NCBI RefSeq assembly: GCF_018343535.1
Contig: NZ_JAGYPF010000001.1
Span: forward strand, 1,488,001 to 1,552,000
Direction of reading: 5' to 3'
DNA length: 64,000 bases
From: Neobacillus rhizophilus
GTDB lineage: Bacteria; Bacillota; Bacilli; Bacillales; Cytobacillaceae
Part shown: piece after piece, positions 57,965 through 64,000 of the stretch
Layout of the letters: each line of letters starts with the position of its first letter
Numbering within the stretch: position 1 is the stretch's first letter
Position numbers and translations under genes: made by a program
Notes under the pieces: model-generated
The model's database searches: none
The model's input: only the letters and a program-made list of their open reading frames with translations
Told to the model about the DNA's origin: nothing

Positions 57965-59203
57965 TTGGAAGGTAATCGATATGACCCTTTTAAGGCCGCT
58001 TTTGATAGTTTAGATGAATTTGCCGACATGATTAGCCAGGTGCTTAAATGCCCGATTACAATTGAAGATGCGAACCATCGTCTGCTTGCCTATAGCACCC
58101 ATGACGAGCGAACGGATCCGGCTAGAATTTCCACCATCATTGGCCGCCGAGTACCTGAAAAAGTTATTAATCAATTATGGAAAGAAGGAACGATTCCTGC
58201 CCTTCTTAAAACCAAGGAACCGATTCGGGTAAAAAGCATGGAGGATATCGGACTGGGTCATCGGGTCGCGATTTCGATCTGGAAGCAGGATGAGGTATTA
58301 GGATTCATTTGGGCACTGGAAATCGATCGGTCATTAACAAACGATGATTTTACCTTATTAAAAAATGCTGCAGACGCAGTCAAAAACAAACTGCTGCAGC
58401 TTCAGACCAGAAAAAATAAAAAGGAAGAGCGTACCCAGGAATTCTTTTGGAAACTGTTAACCCGGCATTTGAACTCCCCGAGGGAAATAATGGAGCACTT
58501 CCATTCTTTGCAAATAACTCCCGCTAAATTCTTTGCCGTGCAGGTTTACAAACTGCCGCATAACATTACTAACAAAGAAGAGCAGGCTATTTCCTATTTA
58601 TTAAAGACGACTCAGCGGGTCAAAATTTTGCTTTATGCCATTGATTGTAACCAGCTAATCTTACTGGCCGCAGCCGATTATTTTGATAACCCGATCCCAG
58701 AACTAGATTATTTTGCGAAAATGTTTGCCGCCAAATTGGATGACCGATTCGGAATTAAAGAGATTACCCCCGCCTGCAGCGGCATTTATGAGGATTATTC
58801 AAAAATCAGCAAAGCTTACGACGAGGCAAATGCTGTATTAACGGTAAAAAGCAAATTCCCTAAGGAAACAAAAAACATCATTAACTATCAAAAGTTGGGG
58901 ATTTATCAGTTATTTGATTTGCTTTTAGAAAAAAGAAGAAATGAAGAATACGAAAACTATTCCTTAAAAAAGCTTCACGAATATGATCAAAAACATAACA
59001 GCAATCTTCTTGAAACGTTGGAAAGTTTCTTGAACTTTGATGACAATATAAACGATGCAGCGAAGGATTTGAATGTCCACGCCAACACTTTGGCCTATCG
59101 ACTTAAACGAATTTCAGAAATTGGCGACATTAATTTTAAAGACCCTAATCAAAAAATGATGCTCTACATTGATTTAAAGCTTAATAAATATAAGGGGATT
59201 TAA
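57965..59203 (+). CDS. adeR: PucR-type activator AdeR of alanine dehydrogenase
   Basis: The 412-residue regulator has an N-terminal sensory region (PITIEDANHRLLAYSTHDE), a central GGDEF-like/CdaR domain and a C-terminal PucR HTH. The HTH is DAAKDLNVHANTLAYRLKRI, followed by INFKDPNQKMML. It lies immediately upstream of ald, the arrangement of B. subtilis adeR-ald, where AdeR activates ald in response to alanine. The start is a TTG at 57965, eight bases after GGAGG; the ATG at 57950 is upstream of that site. Confidence 0.9.
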   Translation: MEGNRYDPFKAAFDSLDEFADMISQVLKCPITIEDANHRLLAYSTHDERTDPARISTIIGRRVPEKVINQLWKEGTIPALLKTKEPIRVKSMEDIGLGHRVAISIWKQDEVLGFIWALEIDRSLTNDDFTLLKNAADAVKNKLLQLQTRKNKKEERTQEFFWKLLTRHLNSPREIMEHFHSLQITPAKFFAVQVYKLPHNITNKEEQAISYLLKTTQRVKILLYAIDCNQLILLAAADYFDNPIPELDYFAKMFAAKLDDRFGIKEITPACSGIYEDYSKISKAYDEANAVLTVKSKFPKETKNIINYQKLGIYQLFDLLLEKRRNEEYENYSLKKLHEYDQKHNSNLLETLESFLNFDDNINDAAKDLNVHANTLAYRLKRISEIGDINFKDPNQKMMLYIDLKLNKYKGI

Positions 59204-59207
59204 ACAA

Positions 59208-59235
59208 AACTTTTTGTGAAAATCCCCAAAAAGTT
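59208..59235 (+). promoter_or_regulatory. Palindrome upstream of ald, possible AdeR operator
   Basis: AACTTTTT (59208-59215) and AAAAAGTT (59228-59235) are exact complements separated by 12 bases. They lie just after adeR and about 50 bases before a weak -10 (TATACT, 59284). This is a plausible activator site, though it could also be a weak terminator stem. Confidence 0.45.
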
Positions 59236-59334
59236 AAATAATTATTTTTCTTTCCTGACAAAGAAATTCTTCCTTAAACCTTTTATACTTTATCCATAGG
59301 ATTTTTGATTGAAGATTAGGGAGGAATTAACAAT

Positions 59335-60468
59335 ATGATTATCGGGGTACCTAAAGAAATAAAGAATAATGAAAATCGAGTAGCACTTACTCCAGCAGGT
59401 GTTATTTCATTTATTAATGCCGGCCACACGGTTTTAATCGAAAAGGACGCCGGAATTGGAAGCGGTTTCAATAATGAATCATACGAAAAAGCCGGCGCCG
59501 AAATTATTAATAGCGCCGAACAGGTCTGGATAAAAGCGGATATGGTTATGAAAGTCAAAGAGCCGCTCGCCAGTGAGTATCAATACTTCAGACAAGGGCT
59601 GATTTTATTTACTTATCTACACCTTGCTGCTGAGCCTGCATTAGCACAGGCATTAAAAGATAAAGGCGTCATTGCTATTGCCTATGAAACCGTATCAGTA
59701 AACAATACACTTCCATTGCTAACGCCGATGAGTGAAGTGGCAGGCCGAATGGCTGCACAAATCGGGGCCGCATTCCTGCAAAAAAATAACGGCGGTCAAG
59801 GGATTCTGCTTGCTGGTGTACCGGGAGTGAACCGCGGAAAAGTAACTATCATTGGCGGCGGTGTTGTAGGAACAAATGCGGCTAAAATGGCCATCGGCTT
59901 AGGTGCTGACGTAACGATTATTGACCTAAGTGCTGACCGGCTGCGCCAGCTTGATGATATTTTTGGTAATCAAATTAAAACTTTAATGTCCAATCCATAT
60001 AATATTGCTGAAGCGGTTGCTGAAGCTGATCTGTTAATTGGGGCAGTGTTAATTCCTGGTGCTAAAGCGCCTAGGCTTGTTAAAGAAGAAATGGTGAAAG
60101 CAATGAAACCGGGGGCAGTTATTGTTGATGTGGCAATTGACCAAGGCGGTATCGTAGAAACAATTGATCACGTAACCACCCATGATAACCCAACCTTTGA
60201 GAAGCATGGAGTTATTCACTACTCTGTTGCCAATATGCCAGGTGCGGTTCCTAGAACCTCTACAATTGCCTTAACAAATGTAACGGTTCCTTATGCACTA
60301 AAAATTGCTGATAATGGGGTTTGTAAAGCGATTTCGGAAAACCCAGCATTGAAACTTGGCGTAAACGTGGCAAACGGAGAAATCACTTACGAAGCAGTTG
60401 CCCACGATTTGGGATATGCTTATGTACCTGTTGAAACCGCATTAGAAAAGGAACTTTCTTCAAAATAA
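59335..60468 (+). CDS. ald: Alanine dehydrogenase
   Basis: The 377-residue NAD-dependent enzyme deaminates L-alanine to pyruvate and ammonia and is needed for alanine use and normal sporulation in Bacillus. Blocks include [20 protein letters not shown] (substrate Arg15), [11 protein letters not shown] (Lys75 region), YLHLAAEP (catalytic His), the Rossmann motif [17 protein letters not shown] near 172, and [15 protein letters not shown] with the catalytic Asp near 270. GGGAGG precedes the ATG. It is directly downstream of adeR. Confidence 0.97.
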   Translation: MIIGVPKEIKNNENRVALTPAGVISFINAGHTVLIEKDAGIGSGFNNESYEKAGAEIINSAEQVWIKADMVMKVKEPLASEYQYFRQGLILFTYLHLAAEPALAQALKDKGVIAIAYETVSVNNTLPLLTPMSEVAGRMAAQIGAAFLQKNNGGQGILLAGVPGVNRGKVTIIGGGVVGTNAAKMAIGLGADVTIIDLSADRLRQLDDIFGNQIKTLMSNPYNIAEAVAEADLLIGAVLIPGAKAPRLVKEEMVKAMKPGAVIVDVAIDQGGIVETIDHVTTHDNPTFEKHGVIHYSVANMPGAVPRTSTIALTNVTVPYALKIADNGVCKAISENPALKLGVNVANGEITYEAVAHDLGYAYVPVETALEKELSSK

Positions 60469-60482
60469 TCACGCTTGCTTAC

Positions 60483-60520
60483 AAAAAGGAAATCCCATTT
60501 ACTTACGGGATTTCCTTTTT
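60483..60520. terminator. Bidirectional terminator between ald and ugd
   Basis: AAAAAGGAAATCCC is the exact complement of GGGATTTCCTTTTT. The right arm forms the last codons of the convergent gene. Confidence 0.88.
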
Positions 60521-61837
60521 CATTTTTCCAAATATACTGGGTCTGCCAATTGAGTGATATTCGATTGGATATTTTTCAACGATATCAAGCTGAAAGCAAT
60601 TTCTTCCATCAAAAACAACCGGCTGTTTCATGAGTTCAGAAAAGGTATTTAAGTTAATCGTTTTAATTTCCTCCCAATCTGTCACGATCAACGCCAACTC
60701 AGCCCCCTTAAGTGCCTCATTTAGTGAATTTGTATAGGAGATGAGCTCCCCTAATTCCACTTTGGCATTCTCTATTGACACAGGATCAAAGGCAATGACT
60801 GAGGCCTCATCCTGCACCAACTGTCTTGCCAGCTTGATTGCAGCACTCTCACGGACATCATCTGTATCGGGTTTATAGGCAATACCTAATATCGCTACTC
60901 TCTTCCCTTTTAAATTAGAAAATCTGGTCTTTGCCTTTTGAAATAGTCGTAATTCCTGCCTTCGATTTATATGTAATGCTTCCTCCAGCAGTTTGTTTGG
61001 CTCTCCTGCCTTTTTGGCCATATTAACAAGTGCCTCGGTATCTTTCGGAAGGCATGAGCCGCCAAAACCGATGCCGGCATTTAAAAACGACAGGCCAATC
61101 CGATTGTCCATCCCCATTCCTGCTGCAACATCTTCAATATTTCCTCCGATTTGTTCGCAGTAATTGGACAAGACGTTCACATAACTAATTTTCAAGGCCA
61201 AAAATGCATTTGCAGCAACCTTAATTAGTTCTGCACTGCTTGTATCTGTTTTCATAATCGGAATGCCAAATGGCTTATATAAATCCTCTAAGCAATTTAA
61301 AGCATATTCACTTTCCGAACCAATAATGATCCTGTCCCCATGAAACATATCGTAAATAGCTGAACCTTGGCGCAGAAATTCAGGGTTTGCCGCCATGTGA
61401 AAATTGAGCTGTTGCGATAGATTTGACTTAATCCATCCCTTAATCTTTTCACTAGTTCCAGCAGGTACTGTACTTTTCGTTACGATAATGACATCTGGAC
61501 GAACAATGGATTGGCCGATTTCGATTGAGACTTGGTTAATATATTGTAAATCCAACAATCCATCTATTGTTTTCGGCGTTCCCACAGTAATGATGATTAT
61601 TTCCGCATCCTTATATCCCTCCGAAGAACTTGCCGTAAATGAAATCCTGCCCGCCTCTAAATTTCTCTTTAGCATCTCTTCCAAGCCAGGTTCATAAATC
61701 GTTGATATTCCTTTTTTGAGGATTTCAACTTTAGGCGATTCTTTATCAACACAAATCACCGAATGACCAATCTCCGCTAAACAAACCCCTGTGACTAGTC
61801 CAGCATATCCTGTTCCTGCGATCGTAATTTTATTCAA
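60503..61837 (-). CDS. ugd: UDP-glucose 6-dehydrogenase
   Basis: The 444-residue NAD-dependent enzyme oxidises UDP-glucose to UDP-glucuronate for wall or capsule polymers (TuaD-like). It has the N-terminal dinucleotide motif ITIAGTGYAGLVTGVCLAEIG, TKSTVPAGTSEKI, NPEFLRQGSAIYDMFHGDRI, the catalytic-Cys motif GFGGSCLPKDT near 260, and C-terminal ILGIAYKPDTDDVRES. The start is a TTG eight bases after AAAGGACT. The next gene upstream encodes a membrane glycosyltransferase-like protein, so both may serve a surface glycan. Confidence 0.93.
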   Translation of the reverse strand: MNKITIAGTGYAGLVTGVCLAEIGHSVICVDKESPKVEILKKGISTIYEPGLEEMLKRNLEAGRISFTASSSEGYKDAEIIIITVGTPKTIDGLLDLQYINQVSIEIGQSIVRPDVIIVTKSTVPAGTSEKIKGWIKSNLSQQLNFHMAANPEFLRQGSAIYDMFHGDRIIIGSESEYALNCLEDLYKPFGIPIMKTDTSSAELIKVAANAFLALKISYVNVLSNYCEQIGGNIEDVAAGMGMDNRIGLSFLNAGIGFGGSCLPKDTEALVNMAKKAGEPNKLLEEALHINRRQELRLFQKAKTRFSNLKGKRVAILGIAYKPDTDDVRESAAIKLARQLVQDEASVIAFDPVSIENAKVELGELISYTNSLNEALKGAELALIVTDWEEIKTINLNTFSELMKQPVVFDGRNCFQLDIVEKYPIEYHSIGRPSIFGKMKKEIP

Positions 61838-61863
61838 TGCCTAAGTCCTTTCTCTTACAACAA

Positions 61864-63333
61864 TTAATGGTCGATCCATTTATATAAGGTTATTTCATTA
61901 TAAACTGGGTCATAAAGCTCTCGAGATTTGAAGCTCTTTAGCTTTTTTATTTTCCCCTTAACCGAACCCCCCTGCGAAACAAACCCTTTTACTACTTTGT
62001 CCGTCAGCAGCACCGTTCTTCCTTGATAATATTTTGTTTCCATTTGAAATAATTGGTACGTGTTAATCCTTTTGTGGGTGTACGGTGCATGTAAATATTG
62101 CAATACCCGTGTTTCCTCCCATGTGTAAAGAATAACCGGTTCATTCATTTTTTCAATATACGCATTCATTTGATAAACGGCAGGCAGTTCAGCCGCTTCC
62201 GTTTTTAATAACTCAACACTTTTTACTGTTTGAAATCCTAGCAAAATAACGGCTAAAACAGTGATGAACCAGGGAATCCTGTTTGCGAAAAGCTGAAAAC
62301 AAAGATAGAAAATAAGCAGAACCGCAAGCGGGAGGATATGCCTTGGCTTTTCAATATTTTGTGCCAACAGTGCCCATAAAAAATAACTGAAAAACAACAG
62401 ATAAATTAAATTTACCAAAGGCTTTCTTGCTTCATGCCCTATTTGGGTTCCCTTGCTAACTCCCAACATGATAAACAAGCAAAGATAAATAACAGCAATT
62501 ATGTACTCTTTTGCGGCAATACCTGTCCAAAGAATATTATCCCATAAAAATATCGATGATCTCTTCAAAAAACTAATCTCAGATGTTTCGACTGCTCCGC
62601 CCCAATCTGTAAAATGTCCACTTGTAAAGGCTAAAGAAAGCTTAATAAAACCTGTCAGACTTCCCTCTGAGATGATTAGAGCGACAACCCAGCAGGCCTG
62701 AAAGACAAGCCCAAAGAGAGCATAATAACCTGCCTCTTTTACGGTTAGTAGCCCATTTTTCCATTTCCAAAAAAATAATAACAAGATGCCCAATGCAAAC
62801 GGCAGATAGGAAAGACGGGTACCCAGCATGATACTTAAAATGCCTAATGGCAATAAAATAAGGGAGGAGTTGTGTCTTTCCATAGCTAATGAAAGACTCC
62901 AAACAAACCACCAAAATACAGCGAGCGCCGTACCTTCTGACATCGGCTGATTGACCATGATCACAATATAGGATTGCGAAAAAATGATGGCCGTTGCCAG
63001 CCATGAAAAGTGGTTAGGTAAAAATTTTCGAAATAATCGATAAATCGGAAAAAGCGAGCTTGCATAAGCCAGAATATTAAACATGGTCAGGGCCTCTGCT
63101 GGATTTCCTAAAAAAGGATAAAGGATTTTTCCACCCAATATAAAGAAGGGATACCCAGGAAAATGAGGCTGCATAGCCATTAAATCAAAACGATTAACCG
63201 CCAGGGAAAAATCCACCTGATCCCATGTTGAGGCGAATGGATTTAAAAAATAAAGCTGGGAGGCAATCACAATTATGATTGTAACCATGCTTATCGCAAT
63301 TAGTAATCCACGATTGAATCCTGCTAACTTCAT
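61864..63333 (-). CDS. Multi-spanning GT-C-like membrane protein
   Basis: The 489-residue protein has about 11-12 membrane segments and a soluble C-terminal domain (residues about 375-489). The first extracytoplasmic loop contains TWDQVDFSLAVNRFD followed by HFPGYPFFILGG, resembling the acidic catalytic loop of GT-C glycosyltransferases (PMT/ArnT-like). It is probably a lipid-linked sugar transferase or related exporter acting outside the membrane; the sugar is unknown. AGAGGTGATTAT precedes the ATG. It lies 26 bases upstream of ugd and is likely co-transcribed. Confidence 0.75.
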   Translation of the reverse strand: MKLAGFNRGLLIAISMVTIIIVIASQLYFLNPFASTWDQVDFSLAVNRFDLMAMQPHFPGYPFFILGGKILYPFLGNPAEALTMFNILAYASSLFPIYRLFRKFLPNHFSWLATAIIFSQSYIVIMVNQPMSEGTALAVFWWFVWSLSLAMERHNSSLILLPLGILSIMLGTRLSYLPFALGILLLFFWKWKNGLLTVKEAGYYALFGLVFQACWVVALIISEGSLTGFIKLSLAFTSGHFTDWGGAVETSEISFLKRSSIFLWDNILWTGIAAKEYIIAVIYLCLFIMLGVSKGTQIGHEARKPLVNLIYLLFFSYFLWALLAQNIEKPRHILPLAVLLIFYLCFQLFANRIPWFITVLAVILLGFQTVKSVELLKTEAAELPAVYQMNAYIEKMNEPVILYTWEETRVLQYLHAPYTHKRINTYQLFQMETKYYQGRTVLLTDKVVKGFVSQGGSVKGKIKKLKSFKSRELYDPVYNEITLYKWIDH

Positions 63334-63356
63334 ATAATCACCTCTTTTGGTAAGAG

Positions 63357-63389
63357 AAAAAGTACAAGGCTTCCGCCTTGTACTTTTTA
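63357..63389 (-). terminator. Terminator after the FTR1 gene
   Basis: AAAAGTACAAGGC and GCCTTGTACTTTT are exact complements around TTCC. On the minus strand the hairpin lies between the FTR1 stop and the GT-C-like gene and ends in T-runs. Confidence 0.87.
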
Positions 63390-63400
63390 GTTTCGCTGAA

Positions 63401-64000
63401 CTATTTTGCCTGTGGTTTAAGCAGCTTGGCTGATTTGGCCGCTTCTTCCTTTTTTGCTTTTACCGGAGTATTTTTAGAGGAAGTAAGCAATAAAATAGCT
63501 ACAAAATAACCAATATAGGCAAGTACCTCTTCAATCGAAGGCATCGATGAATAGCCGAATAATGCCTTTAAAAAGATGCCAATATCCCCTGAAAGGAGCG
63601 GCGCAGTACCATGATCCCGAAGATAATGGCTATAATCAATCGGATGCTCAGGTAAAAACCAGGTAAGGTCATAAACATGTGGAATGACACTGCCGATAAT
63701 GTTTAAATCCTGCATCATCGAAATCGCCTGTACCAATAAGCCTGCGGAAATTAAAATAATAAATGCGCCAGTTAGTTTAAAGAAAGTGCTTAATGGAATT
63801 CTCATTGTCCCTTTAAAGAAGAAATATGAGACGACAGCGGCGATGATCCCCCCGGTTATTGCACCCCAGCCCTGCATGGCAGCGCCTATGTTACCGCCGG
63901 TAATAGCAGCAAAGAAAAATACCGTTTCAATTCCTTCACGAAGGACGACAAGAAAGGAATGAATGACCATGCCAACAACGTTGCCGGTGGTAATAAACTT
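63401..64000 (-). CDS. FTR1/EfeU-family iron permease, C-terminal part
   Basis: The reading frame is open to the right edge (199 residues plus stop visible), so the gene is cut; the apparent ATG at 63970 is internal. The segment SFLVVLREGIETVFFFAA carries the second REGxE iron-binding motif of the FTR1 oxidase-dependent permease family. Further helices follow (AITGGIIAAVVSYFFFKG, FFKLTGAFIILISAGLLVQ, VLAYIGYFVAILLLTS), and the tail is Lys-rich. High-affinity ferric/ferrous iron import is the known family role; partner EfeO/EfeB genes would lie outside the window. Confidence 0.88.
   Translation of the reverse strand, partial: KFITTGNVVGMVIHSFLVVLREGIETVFFFAAITGGNIGAAMQGWGAITGGIIAAVVSYFFFKGTMRIPLSTFFKLTGAFIILISAGLLVQAISMMQDLNIIGSVIPHVYDLTWFLPEHPIDYSHYLRDHGTAPLLSGDIGIFLKALFGYSSMPSIEEVLAYIGYFVAILLLTSSKNTPVKAKKEEAAKSAKLLKPQAK

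Overview
The window reads as a chromosome segment from a spore-forming member of the Bacillaceae. Gene content and order follow the Bacillus subtilis hemEHY - yhf - yha - yhe - yhd region closely. There are an alpha/beta-type SASP gene, an SscA/YjcZ-type micro-protein, YhaL, YheA, YheE and YheC/YheD-type spore-associated genes. The dispersed GC-rich repeats recall soil genera of the Neobacillus/Mesobacillus/Cytobacillus kind, but that placement is inference. No phage, insertion-sequence transposase, rRNA, tRNA or CRISPR array was found.

Layout. 1-3028: haem genes hemY (cut by the window edge), hemH and hemE on the minus strand, with the haem monooxygenase gene hmoB divergent. 3200-6007: a yhfA-type permease and an M20 amidohydrolase (yhaA). 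6008-6922: gene-free block holding several repeats. 6923-9690: ecsABC. 9691-10265: unusual non-coding block with a three-fold repeat and a terminator. 10266-14393: hit, trpP (with a TRAP site), hpr/scoC, yhaI, small genes and prsA. 14512-23434: yhaL, the yhaO-N-M nuclease cluster, the yhaQP ABC exporter and yhaR. 23568-28539: acyl-CoA synthetase, hemZ, yhaX and yheA. 28691-33558: four consecutive ATP-grasp genes that look like a doubled yheD-yheC pair. 33632-38918: yheE, small genes, a PucR-type regulator, msmX, a SASP gene and fumC. 39039-43117: the heterodimeric multidrug exporter bmrCD behind a two-hairpin attenuator with a leader peptide. 43311-45393: a NERD protein, a 10-unit 52-bp tandem repeat and an XRE regulator. 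45513-48820: feoAB with a Cys-rich partner and a Fur box, then thiT with a TPP riboswitch. 48992-56901: an acetyltransferase, two CNNM/CBS transporters flanking a MerR gene, and several small Bacillus proteins. 57009-64000: an acid phosphatase, adeR-ald, UDP-glucose dehydrogenase, a GT-C-like membrane protein and a truncated FTR1 iron permease.

Most genes are ordinary core genes. The interest lies in RNA-level control and non-coding repeats: (i) a five-copy dispersed element of about 77-114 bp with two stem-loops, one showing compensatory change, usually sitting between a stop codon and a terminator; (ii) two paralogous CNNM genes in which a hairpin separates the Shine-Dalgarno sequence from the start codon; (iii) a complete ribosome-mediated attenuator for bmrCD; (iv) a terminator-bounded repeat block upstream of hit that may be a non-coding RNA; (v) a perfectly periodic 52-bp tandem array; and (vi) a duplicated bidirectional terminator bracketing a roughly 0.8-kb insert at 6093-6936.

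Many start codons were moved inward from the longest open frame, because the apparent upstream start lies inside or before the Shine-Dalgarno sequence. All functional names rest on recognised family motifs and gene order; no database search was possible.
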